DNA from: DATAOG01 sp963757395
GTDB taxonomy: Bacteria > Pseudomonadota > Alphaproteobacteria > Geminicoccales > Geminicoccaceae
NCBI GenBank assembly: GCA_963757395.1
Contig: CAVWRK010000005.1
Coordinates: 62,001 to 126,000, forward strand
DNA: 64,000 nucleotides
Reading direction: 5' to 3'
Shown piece after piece: positions 28,594 to 37,119 of the stretch (positions are counted from its first letter, which is position 1; every line of letters starts with the position of its first letter). The notes beneath the pieces are model-generated. The model was not told the DNA's origin. It made no database searches and was given only the letters and a program-made list of their open reading frames with translations. The position numbers were made by a program, and so were the translations under genes.

Positions 28594-29853
28594 TCAACCG
28601 GGCGCCGCGCCCTGGGTGGCGGTGTACACCGCGTAGAGGGACTGGCTGCCCGCCATGAACAGCCGGTTGCGCTTGGGGCCGCCGAAGCACACGTTGCCGC
28701 ACACCTCGGGGATGCGGATACGGCCGAGCAGCTTGGCGTCCGGACTCCAGACCGTGACCCCGTTGTAGCCGACCGCTCGGCCGGCGTTGCTCGAGACCCA
28801 GAGGTTGCCGAAAACATCGGCACGGATGCCGTCCGGCCCGCACTTCACCCCGTCGACCATGCAGTCCGAGAACAGCTTGAGGCCCGAGAGCTTGTTGTCC
28901 GAGCCGACATCGAAAACGAAGACATTGCCGGAGCCGCCCGGGCCGGAGTCGCCCGGCCCCTTGCCGGTGCTGATGACATAGAGCTTCTTGTAGTCGGGCG
29001 AGAAGCACAGGCCGTTCGGGTCCGGGGCCTGGTCCTCGGTCACCACGACGTCGAGCTTGCCGCTCGGGTCCCAGCGGTAGCACTGGGTTGGCAACTCGCG
29101 CTTCCACTCGCCGAAGCCGGCCACCTGTCCGAGCTTCGGATTGATCTTGCCGGAGGCGTTGCCGGGCCCGCCCGGCGCATCCGTGGTGCCCTCGTACAGC
29201 TGACCGCCGTAGGGCGGGTCGGTGAACCAGACGCTGCCGTCCGGATGCGGCACCGCGTCGTTCGGCGAGTTGAGCCGCTTGCCGTCGTAGGAATCGGCGA
29301 GCACGATCTCCGAGCCGTCGAGCTCGTAGCGGACGACGCGCCGCCCGAGATGCTCACAAGAGATCTGCCGGCCCTGGAAGTCGAACGTGTTGCCGTTGCT
29401 GTTGTTGGACGGGATGCGGAACACGGTGACCCGGCCATCGTCCTCGATGTAGCGCATCTGCCGGTTGTTGGGGATGTCGCTGAACACCAGGTAGCGGCCC
29501 TCGGCGTTCCAGGCCGGGCCCTCGATCCAGAGGCCCCCCGTCCACAGGCGGATGATGGCAGCGTTCGGCTGCCGGAGCCCGTTGAACGCAGGATCGATCG
29601 TGAGGACGTCCGGATCGGTGAAATAGGTCGTCGGCGCGCCGTTGGGCCCGAAATCGCGCGGCGGGCTGGTGACCGTGCTCGGCGGCGCCACCGGCCCCAT
29701 CGCTTCGTCGGCGTGCGCCATTCCGGCACCGACTGCGAGCGCCCCGGCCCCGAGGCCGGCAGCGCCGACCTTGCCGAGAAAACGGCGCCGATCGAGGCTG
29801 TTTTCCTGCGCCTCTCCGCCGTTGACAAGCTTCTCTTCTTGCTCCTCAGCCAT
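28594..29853 (-). CDS. Tat-exported SMP-30/gluconolactonase-like protein
   Basis: A 419-residue protein. The Tat signal is DRRRFLG at residues 21-27 followed by a hydrophobic stretch ending near AHA. The mature part is a six-bladed beta-propeller of the SMP-30/LRE group: blade motifs include LWIEGPAWNAEGRYLVFSDI, NSPNDAVPHPDGSVWFTDP, DPNGLCFSPDYKKLY and GPDGIRADVFGNLWV. The Glu, Asn and Asp positions of the metal site in gluconolactonases are present (EGP, SPND, PDGI). Folding before export suits a metal enzyme. The start at 29853 has GAGGG upstream and places the Tat motif normally. The likely reaction is sugar lactone hydrolysis in the periplasm. Confidence 0.85.
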   Translation of the reverse strand: MAEEQEEKLVNGGEAQENSLDRRRFLGKVGAAGLGAGALAVGAGMAHADEAMGPVAPPSTVTSPPRDFGPNGAPTTYFTDPDVLTIDPAFNGLRQPNAAIIRLWTGGLWIEGPAWNAEGRYLVFSDIPNNRQMRYIEDDGRVTVFRIPSNNSNGNTFDFQGRQISCEHLGRRVVRYELDGSEIVLADSYDGKRLNSPNDAVPHPDGSVWFTDPPYGGQLYEGTTDAPGGPGNASGKINPKLGQVAGFGEWKRELPTQCYRWDPSGKLDVVVTEDQAPDPNGLCFSPDYKKLYVISTGKGPGDSGPGGSGNVFVFDVGSDNKLSGLKLFSDCMVDGVKCGPDGIRADVFGNLWVSSNAGRAVGYNGVTVWSPDAKLLGRIRIPEVCGNVCFGGPKRNRLFMAGSQSLYAVYTATQGAAPG

Positions 29854-30141
29854 AGGATTTCCCTCTTGGTTGAACACCGACCACCTTTGCTGCAGGTGGC
29901 ACTTGCGCACTGACGCGACCGCGCACGGCAACCGGCCCTTCCCAGGCCGGCGCCAGCCGCGGCGCATCAGAAACGTCTTGTCGCTGGATCATTGAAGGCC
30001 CGACTTGTCACGGTCGGGGCTTATTTGAACGGGATGGTAGTCTGGCACGGTGGCGGCAGCAAGACTTTGCCGCGCGCCACGGCAACTTTTGCGCTAGGGT
30101 CCGATCCGGCAATTCCAGCAGCCTGATCGAGGAGGTGCGCG

Positions 30142-30807
30142 ATGCTGGTCGACGACGCGATGATCGAGACGGCGCGCGCCAAGCTGTATACGGCGGTGCT
30201 GTCGGACGTGCTGGATCAGCTCGGCTATCGCCACCAGGTGCTGCCGCCACAGATCCGACCGCTCGACGAGGGACTGGTCATGGTCGGGCGGGCGCGCACC
30301 GGCCTCTATCGCGACGTCTATCATGTGCCGCGCGACCACAATCCCTACGCCCTCGAGATCGCCCTGATCGACGACCTGAGGCCCGGCGACGTCGCGGTGC
30401 TCGGCTGCGGCACTTCGGGCCGGATCGCACCCTGGGGTGAGCTCCTGACCACCGCGAGCCGGGCGCGCGGCGCCACCGGCTGCGTCACCGACGGCCTGGT
30501 GCGCGACATCAAGATGATCCGGACCTTGCAGTTCCCGGTCTTCCACGGCGGCATCGGCCCGCTCGATTCCAGGGGCCGGGGCGAGGTCTGCGCGATCGAT
30601 GTGCCGATCGAGTGCGCGGGCGTCACGGTCAACCCCGGCGATCTGGTGTTCGGCGACGCCGATGGCGTCCTCGTGGTGCCGCAGCCGATCGTCAAGCAGG
30701 CGTTGAAGCTCGCGGTCGAGAAGGTCGAGGGCGAGGACCGGACGCGCGCCGAGCTCCAGGAAGGGGCGCTGCTCGCCGACGTCTTCGCGAAGTATGGTGT
30801 GCTCTGA
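30142..30807 (+). CDS. RraA-like/HMG aldolase family protein
   Basis: A 221-residue protein of the RraA/4-hydroxy-4-methyl-2-oxoglutarate aldolase superfamily. The signature loop WGELLTTASRARGATGCVTD followed by GLVRD supplies the conserved Gly, Arg and Asp of the divalent metal and pyruvate-enolate site. A strong GAGGAGGTG precedes the ATG. In catabolic settings these proteins act as aldolases or decarboxylases rather than RNase E regulators, and the adjacent YdjC-like and transporter genes support that. Specific substrate unknown. Confidence 0.85.
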   Translation: MLVDDAMIETARAKLYTAVLSDVLDQLGYRHQVLPPQIRPLDEGLVMVGRARTGLYRDVYHVPRDHNPYALEIALIDDLRPGDVAVLGCGTSGRIAPWGELLTTASRARGATGCVTDGLVRDIKMIRTLQFPVFHGGIGPLDSRGRGEVCAIDVPIECAGVTVNPGDLVFGDADGVLVVPQPIVKQALKLAVEKVEGEDRTRAELQEGALLADVFAKYGVL

Positions 30808-30837
30808 TCCGCAACCCGCCCGAGGCAAGGAATTCCG

Positions 30838-31737
30838 ATGACCGAGCTCGCGACCAGGCTGGGCTATCGCCCGGGTGACCGCCTGCTGATCCCGCACGTC
30901 GACGACGTGGCGGTCTGCCACGGCGCCAATCGGGCGTTCGTCGAGCTCGCAGGCCTGGGCTTCGTCACGACCGGCTCGGTCATGGTGCCCTGCGCCTGGT
31001 TCCCGGAGATCGTGGGCCTCGCCAGCGAGCAGCCGGAGCTCGACCTCGGCGTCCACCTGACGCTCACCAGCGAATCCCGCGCCTGCCGCTGGCGCCCGGT
31101 CTCGACCACGGCCCGGGTCTCCGGCCTGATCGACGGTGACGGCTACCTCTGGCCCGACGTGCCGGCGCTGCGCCGCCATGCCCACAAGGGCGCGGTCGAG
31201 GCCGAGTGCCGGGCGCAGATCGAGGCGGCGCTCGCAGCCGGGCTCGACATCACCCACCTCGACACCCACATGGGCGCCGCGGCAGCACCCGAGTTCGTCG
31301 AGGTCTACCTCAAGCTCGGCCGCGAGTTCCGCCTGCCGGTGCTGTTGCCGCAGCAGAGCTCGACCTACAGCTCGGTGCTCGACATGGGTCCGATCGACCC
31401 GGACCTCGATCGCCGGCTGATCGCGGAGCTGGTCGCCCAGGATCAGCCACTGATCGACCGCTTCGCGATGGGCCTGGCGCGTCCCGACGAGCCCTGCGAG
31501 CAGGTCTGGCGGCAGTTGATCGGGCAGGCGGAGCCTGGCGTCACCTACCTCTCGCTCCATTGCAGCACGCCCGGCGAGATCGAGCGTCTGCATCCGAGCG
31601 ACGCCGCCTTCCGGATCGCCGAGTACCGGCTGTTCCAGGATCCGGGCTTCCTCGCCTGGGTCGCCGACGAGGATGTCGCGGTGATCGGCTTTCGCGCGAT
31701 CCGCGAGATCTACCGGCGCTGGCTCGCCGACGCTTGA
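30838..31737 (+). CDS. ChbG/YdjC-family carbohydrate deacetylase-like protein
   Basis: A 299-residue protein of the YdjC/ChbG group, polysaccharide deacetylase-like enzymes that remove acetyl groups from N-acetylated oligosaccharides. Metal-site motifs are PHVDDVAVCHGAN (usually HADD), DLGVHLTLT and THLDTHMG. A late His (YLSLHCST) may serve as catalytic acid. It starts 30 bases after the RraA-like gene with AAGGAATT upstream, so the two form one operon. Confidence 0.8.
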   Translation: MTELATRLGYRPGDRLLIPHVDDVAVCHGANRAFVELAGLGFVTTGSVMVPCAWFPEIVGLASEQPELDLGVHLTLTSESRACRWRPVSTTARVSGLIDGDGYLWPDVPALRRHAHKGAVEAECRAQIEAALAAGLDITHLDTHMGAAAAPEFVEVYLKLGREFRLPVLLPQQSSTYSSVLDMGPIDPDLDRRLIAELVAQDQPLIDRFAMGLARPDEPCEQVWRQLIGQAEPGVTYLSLHCSTPGEIERLHPSDAAFRIAEYRLFQDPGFLAWVADEDVAVIGFRAIREIYRRWLADA

Positions 31738-31825
31738 GCGCCACCGGCGCGCGGCAAAGCTGCAGGGCAGCCATGCGAATCCCGCGCTGGCGGCCAGGCC
31801 TCGGCGATCCTTTATTGACAGTGGG

Positions 31826-32836
31826 GTGCTAGCTTGCGCCCGAACCGTCTGGGATTTGCCCGCATGTCAGCTGTGTCGATCAGCCAACTCAGGGTTGCTG
31901 CCCCGGTCGTCGGCGGTACCGCTGGTTGGCGCGGGCCTCGGCCTCGGTGCTCTCGCCTTCGCGCTGTTCACGGTCATGGACACCAGCATCAAGTGGCTGA
32001 GCGCCGGCTATCCGGTCCACGAACTGCTGTTCACCAACGCGCTGTTCGCGCTGGTGCCGGTCGCCGTCACCACCTTGCGCCGGGGCGGCCTCGCCCGGCT
32101 GCGGACCGAGCGCCTGCACCTGCACGTGCTGCGCGGCCTGCTCGGCATGGGCGGCGGTTTTCTCGGCTTTTACGCCTACAGCCAGCTACCGCTCGCCGAC
32201 GCCTATTCGTTCATCTTCGCGACGCCCTTGCTGATCACGGCGCTGTCGGTGCCGATCCTCGGCGAGAGCGTCGGCTGGCGCCGCTGGTCGGCGGTCGCGG
32301 TCGGCTTCGTGGGCGTGCTGATCATGCTCCGGCCGGGGGTCTCGACGATCGGTCCGGGCTCGATCGCGGCGCTCGGCGCCGCCTGCTTCTCGGCCTGCGC
32401 GATCCTGCTCGTGCGCAAGCTCAGCGCCACCGAGAGCACCGCCAGCATCGCGCTTTACAGCAACCTCACCGTGGTCCTGGTCATGGCAACCCTGTTGCCG
32501 TTCGGTGGCACCCTGCCGAGCGCCGGCGACGGCCTGATGATGGCTGCCGCTGGGCTGATCGGCGGCACCGCGCTCCTGGTCCTGATCTCCGCCTACCGGC
32601 GCGTGCCGGCGGCCCTGGTGGCACCGTTCCAGTACACCCAGATGCTCTGGGCAGTGCTGCTCGGCTTTCTGATCTGGGGCGACCTGCCCGATCCGGCCAA
32701 GCTGCTCGGCGCCCTGATCGTCGCCACCAGCGGCCTGTTCGTGGTCTACCGCGAGACCGCCCTCGGCCGCCGTCCGACCGCGTCCCTGCACCCCAACGCC
32801 CGCGCGCCCCGGCCGACCGAGCCTAGCGCGGCTTGA
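31826..32836 (+). CDS. EamA/DMT-family transporter
   Basis: A membrane protein with ten predicted helices in two EamA halves. Helix 1 is GAGLGLGALAFALFTVMDTS; family features include PLADAYSFIFATPLLITALS and LRPGVSTIGPG. The start is uncertain: GTG at 31826 leaves a 35-residue tail before helix 1, and an ATG at 31976 would cut off helix 1, so a start between them is most likely. It probably exports or imports a metabolite of the neighbouring catabolic genes. The last 14 bases overlap the convergent BKACE gene. Confidence 0.75.
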   Translation: MLACARTVWDLPACQLCRSANSGLLPRSSAVPLVGAGLGLGALAFALFTVMDTSIKWLSAGYPVHELLFTNALFALVPVAVTTLRRGGLARLRTERLHLHVLRGLLGMGGGFLGFYAYSQLPLADAYSFIFATPLLITALSVPILGESVGWRRWSAVAVGFVGVLIMLRPGVSTIGPGSIAALGAACFSACAILLVRKLSATESTASIALYSNLTVVLVMATLLPFGGTLPSAGDGLMMAAAGLIGGTALLVLISAYRRVPAALVAPFQYTQMLWAVLLGFLIWGDLPDPAKLLGALIVATSGLFVVYRETALGRRPTASLHPNARAPRPTEPSAA

Positions 32837-33704
32837 GCCCCAGAATGCTGCGCGCCTCGGAGGGCGTCGCGACGGTGCGGCCGAGCAGCTCGACGAGCTG
32901 CACCGCGCGCTCGACCAGGGCGGCGTTGGACGGCGCCAGCACGCCCTTGCTGAGATAGAGGTTGTCCTCGAGCCCGACCCGCACGTGACCGCCGAGCAGA
33001 CAGGCCTGGGCCACGATCGGGAACTCCATGCGCCCGATCCCCATCGCCGCCCACATGGCATCCGCCGGCAAGAGCGACTTGGCGTAGAGCAGGGTTTCCG
33101 GAGTTGCCGGAAAGCCGTTGCGGATGCCGAGCACGATCTGGAACAGCGGCGGCCGCGCGAGCACGCCATCCGCGAGCAGTTGGTGGGCGAGCTGGAGGTC
33201 GCCGGAATCGAAGACCTCGAGCTCGGGCCTCACGCCCGCCGCCTCGATCGCCTCGGCCATGATCCTGGCGTTTTTTGGCGTGTTGATCACCACGGCGCTG
33301 CCGAACCACATGGTGTTGAGGTCGAGCGAGCAGATCTCGGGCCTGAGCGCCAGCACGTGCTCGACCCGCCGCTCCGGCCGGACCAGCGTAGAGCCGGGCG
33401 CGGCGACCTTGGGATCGTCGTCGCTCGGCACGAAGCGCCCGCCGGGGCCGGTGGTGAGGTTGATGATCAGGTCGGTGGCGCTCGCCCGGATCCGCTCGAC
33501 CACCTCCCGATAGTGCTCGAGCGCCATCGAGGGCGCTCCGGTCTTGGGGTCGCGCACATGGATGTGGGCGATCGCGGCGCCGGCGCGCGCGGCCTCGAGC
33601 GCCGCGGTCGCGATCTGCTTGGGCGTGATCGGCAGATCGGGATGCTGCTCGGGCTTCGTGAGATTGCCGGTTACCGCGCACGTGACTATCACCTTGTCTG
33701 CCAT
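32823..33704 (-). CDS. BKACE-family beta-keto acid cleavage enzyme
   Basis: A 293-residue TIM-barrel enzyme of the family once called DUF849, typified by 3-keto-5-aminohexanoate cleavage enzyme, which splits a beta-keto acid with acetyl-CoA. The zinc site is HIHVRD (His47, His49), and the closing catalytic Glu lies in HVRVGLEDN. The Lys-site of lysine fermenters cannot be judged, so the substrate may be another beta-keto acid such as dehydrocarnitine. GGGGAG lies before the ATG. It is transcribed alone, away from the MFS gene that starts 38 bases to the right. Confidence 0.88.
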   Translation of the reverse strand: MADKVIVTCAVTGNLTKPEQHPDLPITPKQIATAALEAARAGAAIAHIHVRDPKTGAPSMALEHYREVVERIRASATDLIINLTTGPGGRFVPSDDDPKVAAPGSTLVRPERRVEHVLALRPEICSLDLNTMWFGSAVVINTPKNARIMAEAIEAAGVRPELEVFDSGDLQLAHQLLADGVLARPPLFQIVLGIRNGFPATPETLLYAKSLLPADAMWAAMGIGRMEFPIVAQACLLGGHVRVGLEDNLYLSKGVLAPSNAALVERAVQLVELLGRTVATPSEARSILGLKPR

Positions 33705-33742
33705 GTCCAGCTCCCCTTGCTCGCAGCCCTGAGACCGGCACC

Positions 33743-34969
33743 ATGCTCGCCCGAGCCCGGGCCCTAGTCCAGCACGACGAGCGCCGCCGGCGGCAGGCGG
33801 TGCTCGCGACCGCGGGCGCGACCCACTTCCTGCACGACGGCTTCTCGGACATGATCTTCGTCCTGCTGCCGGTCTGGCAGGCGGAGCTCGGGCTGTCGCT
33901 GGCTGCGACCGGCGTCCTCAAGTCCTGCTACTCCGGCGCTCTCGCCGCCGCCCAGGTGCCGGCCGGGCTGCTCGCCGAACGTTTCGGCGAACGCTCGCTG
34001 CTGGCGATCGGCACCGTGGTGACCGGGCTCGGCTTCGCGGTACTCGGCACCGCCGGCGGCTTTGCGACGCTTGCCCTCCTGCTGCTGATCGCCGGCGCCG
34101 GCTCGGGGACCCAACACCCGCTCAACGCGACCGTGGTCGCTGCCGCCTTTCCGGAAAAAGGCCGGCGCGCCGCGCTCGGCATCTACAACTTCACGGGCGA
34201 CCTCGGCAAGGTCGCGGTGCCGATGTGTGCTGCGCTGGTGATCGCGACAGAGGGCTGGCGTACCGCGACCACCGGCTACGGCCTGATCGGGCTGGTCGTC
34301 GCCGCGCTGGCGTTGGTCGCGATGCGTCTGCTCGGTACCGGCGAGCCGCCGCGCGCCAGGCTCCGCGCCGCGACCGACGCTACGCCGCCAGCCCCGCCCG
34401 GCTGGGGGATCAGCGACTGGCAGGGCTTTCGCGCGCTCTCGGCGATCGGCATCATCGACAGCGCCGGACGCACGGGCTTTCTGACGTTTCTTCCGTTCCT
34501 GCTGACCGCCAAAGGCGCCGACGTCGCGACCATCGGCCTGGCGCTCGGCCTGACCTTCGCGGGCGGCGCCTCGGGCAAGTTCCTCTGCGGCGTGCTCGCC
34601 GAGCGGGTCGGCCTGCTGCGCACCGTGATCCTGACCGAGCTGGTGACCGCCGGCGGTATTCTCCTACTTCTACCGCTGCCGCTCGCCGCCGCTCTGGTCG
34701 TTCTGCCGCTGATCGGCGCGGCGCTCAACGGCACCTCCTCGGTGCTCTACGCCACGGTCGCCGAGTTCGTGGTCGCAGCACGGCGCTCGCGCGCCTTCGG
34801 CCTGTTCTACACGCTCGGCATCGGGTCGAGCGCCACCGCCCCCTTCATCTTCGGCCTGGTCAGCGATCGGGCCGGCGTGCCGAGCGCGCTCGCCCTGCTG
34901 GCGCTTCTGGTCCTGCTCACGATCCCTCTGACCCTGCCGCTCCGCCGAGCCCTCGCCCGCCCGGCCTAA
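33743..34969 (+). CDS. MFS transporter, fosmidomycin-resistance-like
   Basis: A 408-residue, twelve-helix major facilitator. The N-terminal ATHFLHDGFSDMIFVLLPVW and the cytoplasmic-loop segment AGLLAERFGERSLLA match the Fsr-like branch of small-molecule exporters. Its start is only 38 bases from the divergent BKACE start, so the two share a promoter region. The stop overlaps that of the convergent MATE gene by three bases. Confidence 0.8.
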   Translation: MLARARALVQHDERRRRQAVLATAGATHFLHDGFSDMIFVLLPVWQAELGLSLAATGVLKSCYSGALAAAQVPAGLLAERFGERSLLAIGTVVTGLGFAVLGTAGGFATLALLLLIAGAGSGTQHPLNATVVAAAFPEKGRRAALGIYNFTGDLGKVAVPMCAALVIATEGWRTATTGYGLIGLVVAALALVAMRLLGTGEPPRARLRAATDATPPAPPGWGISDWQGFRALSAIGIIDSAGRTGFLTFLPFLLTAKGADVATIGLALGLTFAGGASGKFLCGVLAERVGLLRTVILTELVTAGGILLLLPLPLAAALVVLPLIGAALNGTSSVLYATVAEFVVAARRSRAFGLFYTLGIGSSATAPFIFGLVSDRAGVPSALALLALLVLLTIPLTLPLRRALARPA

Positions 34970-36372
34970 GCGAGACGCGCCCGGCGCACGCCGATCCGCT
35001 GCAAAGCGAAGAAGCGCCCGACCAGCAGCGTCGCGGCGACCGCGAGCGCGGCTGCCAGCCCGATCCAGACGCCGAGCGCGCCGAGCCCGACGCCAAAGCC
35101 GAGGCCGACCGCGAGCGCGATCCCGACCACCCAGTAGGCGAAGGCGGCGATCGCCATCGGCCGGCGGGTGTCCTTGAGGCCGCGCAAGGCGCCCATCCCG
35201 ATCACCTGGCCGCCGTCGAAGATCTGGAACAGCGCGGCGACCGCGAGGAAGGTGACCGCCATCGCCACGACCCGGGCGTTGGCCGGATCGGCGGCATCGA
35301 TGAACAGCCCGATGATCGCCTCAGGTGCGGTCCACATCAGGGTCGCGGTCGCGGTCATGAACAGGCCCCCGATCGCAAGCGCGGTGACGCCGGCACGCTT
35401 TGCGCCGGCCGGATCGCCGCCGCCGGCCGCGAGCCCGACCCGGACGGTCGCCGCCTGACCGAGCCCGAGCGGCACCATGAAGGCGACGCTCGCGCATTGC
35501 AGCGCGATCTGGTGCGCCGCGAGCTCCGTGGTCCCGATCAGCCCGATCAGGAAGCCGGCACTCGCGAACAGACCGACCTCCATGACCAGCGTCATGCCGA
35601 TCGGCAGGCCGAGGCGGAAGATCTCGCGCAGGCGCACCCAGTCCGGCCGCCAGAAGCGCCCGAGGATCTGATAGCGGCGGAAGCGGCGATCGAGCAGCAC
35701 GAAGCCGAGCAGGCCAAGGAACAGGCCGAGGTTGGTCAGCGCGGTCGCGATGCCGGCGCCGCGCAGGCCGAGCGCCGGCAGGCCGAAGGCACCGAAGATC
35801 AGGGCGTAGTCGCCGAGCACGTTGAAGCCGACGCCGAGCAGCATGACCACCATGCCGGCGCGCGGCCGCTCGAGTGCTGCGATGAAGTTGCGCAGCACGA
35901 CGAACCAGAGCGCCGGCACGAAGCCCCACATGGCCGCGTGCACGTACGGCCGGGCGGCCTGGATCAGCGCCAGGTCCTGATGCAGCAGACGGAGGATCGG
36001 GACGATCTCCCAGAGCAGCAGCCAGGCGGGCAGGCCGAGCGCCAGCGCGACCCAGAAGCCCTGGCGGACCGTCCGCCTGGGCTCGCGCACCGCGTAGCGC
36101 TTGCGGCCGAGGTCCTGCGCCATCATCGGCCCGGTCGCGGCCACCACCCCGATCGCGAACAGCAGGAGCACGAAGCTGACGTTGACGCCGAGCACGCTCG
36201 CCGCCAGCGCCTTCGGCCCGAGCCGGCCGATCATCACCACGTCCGTGGTCTGGATCGCGACCTGGCCGAGGTTGGTGAGGATGATCGGCAGGCTGAGCGC
36301 GACGAGCGCTCGCGCCTCCCGCCGCCACGCCCGCGCGCCGCGGCCGGTCCGATCCCCGACCATGGTTGCCAT
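34966..36372 (-). CDS. MATE-family efflux protein (NorM-like)
   Basis: A 468-residue protein with twelve membrane helices and the MATE landmarks LPIILTNLGQVAIQTTDVVM in helix 1 and LGVGFNVLGDYALIFG in the middle, with a repeat of the fold after PDWVRLREIFRLGLPIGM. Members expel cationic drugs or dyes using Na+ or H+. The stop overlaps the MFS stop. The upstream 130 bases separate it from the divergent toxin-antitoxin pair. Confidence 0.87.
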   Translation of the reverse strand: MATMVGDRTGRGARAWRREARALVALSLPIILTNLGQVAIQTTDVVMIGRLGPKALAASVLGVNVSFVLLLFAIGVVAATGPMMAQDLGRKRYAVREPRRTVRQGFWVALALGLPAWLLLWEIVPILRLLHQDLALIQAARPYVHAAMWGFVPALWFVVLRNFIAALERPRAGMVVMLLGVGFNVLGDYALIFGAFGLPALGLRGAGIATALTNLGLFLGLLGFVLLDRRFRRYQILGRFWRPDWVRLREIFRLGLPIGMTLVMEVGLFASAGFLIGLIGTTELAAHQIALQCASVAFMVPLGLGQAATVRVGLAAGGGDPAGAKRAGVTALAIGGLFMTATATLMWTAPEAIIGLFIDAADPANARVVAMAVTFLAVAALFQIFDGGQVIGMGALRGLKDTRRPMAIAAFAYWVVGIALAVGLGFGVGLGALGVWIGLAAALAVAATLLVGRFFALQRIGVRRARLA

Positions 36373-36501
36373 GGCGCCGTCCTACCGCAAAACCATCGCC
36401 GCCGGAAGCCGGGGTGACCAAGCGCCGCCCTTTGCTCGAGCGGTCGTGCATCGCCGGGACGAACGATGCTATGGTCGCCGCGCCAGCAGACGAGACCAGC
36501 G

Positions 36502-36885
36502 ATGCTCAAGGTGAAGAGAGAGACGCCGCCCGCCGATCGCACGCCGACGACGGCGCAATACATCGACGAGATGGCCGGCGCCGGCCGGCCGATCACCCTC
36601 CGGATCGACGACCGGCCGCCACTCGTGGTCGAGGACGAGCGCGTCTATCGGCTGCTGTGGGAGCTGGTCGACCGCGCCGAGACCATCGAGGCGGTGCGCG
36701 ACGGACTCGAGCAGGTCCGACAAGGCCGTACGCGGCCGCTGGAGGAAGTCGATCGGCACCTTAGAAAGAAGCATGGAATACAAAGGTTGAGGTCACCGAG
36801 ATTGCTGCGGCCGAAATCGGCGACGCGTATCAGTGGCTGCGAGAGCGATCGCCCGCATCTGGCGAGCGCTGGTATCAAGGCCTGA
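36502..36885 (+). CDS. Antitoxin of a RelE/ParE-type system (C-terminus extended by frameshift)
   Basis: The protein from ATG 36502 (MLKVKRETPPADRTPTTAQY) has an acidic body and a basic end (PLEEVDRHLRKKHGI), as in small antitoxins made upstream of RelE/ParE toxins. The present frame runs to 36885. If the extra G at 36785/36786 is removed the frame ends at once (codons AGT TGA), giving about 95 residues and overlapping the toxin ATG, the normal arrangement. The extension is therefore probably not natural. Similar antitoxins bind and silence the toxin and repress their own promoter. Confidence 0.65.
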   Translation: MLKVKRETPPADRTPTTAQYIDEMAGAGRPITLRIDDRPPLVVEDERVYRLLWELVDRAETIEAVRDGLEQVRQGRTRPLEEVDRHLRKKHGIQRLRSPRLLRPKSATRISGCESDRPHLASAGIKA

Positions 36886-37082
36886 TGGCGAGCCTGGCGA
36901 CATCGAGGCAGAATCCGAGGCGGTGTATTCGTCTTCTACGCAATCGTTCCGGCGAAGCAGAGAGCCGACAGCTGATCTGCGGCCGGCGGCACGGCCGTTA
37001 TCGCATTCTGTTGACGATATCGGACAATACCGTAGCGGTCCTGCGGGCCAGGTACGGCGCTCGCGCCCCGATTCACGTCTGA
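36773..37082 (+). pseudogene. RelE/ParE-family toxin, broken by one extra base
   Basis: The frame ending at 37082 encodes VEVTEIAAAEIGDAYQWLRE, then the expected C-terminal core RQLICGRRHGRYRILLTISD and LRARYGARAP. This is the RelE/ParE fold that cleaves mRNA on the ribosome or poisons gyrase. Its natural start is the ATG at 36773 (MEYK), but one extra G after that codon set puts the start out of frame. Without it the protein would be about 102 residues. Either the toxin is dead or the base is a sequencing error. Confidence 0.7.
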
Positions 37083-37119
37083 CGTCGCTCGATCGAGCCA
37101 ACCGAAGCTGACAACTGGC

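Noticed and set aside
30142..30807. RraA as a regulator of RNase E
   Set aside because: The catabolic operon context and the full metal/enolate signature favour an aldolase-type member of the family.
31815..31820. TTGACA hexamer before the DMT transporter as a promoter
   Set aside because: No acceptable -10 element lies 16-18 bases downstream, so a promoter call is not supported.
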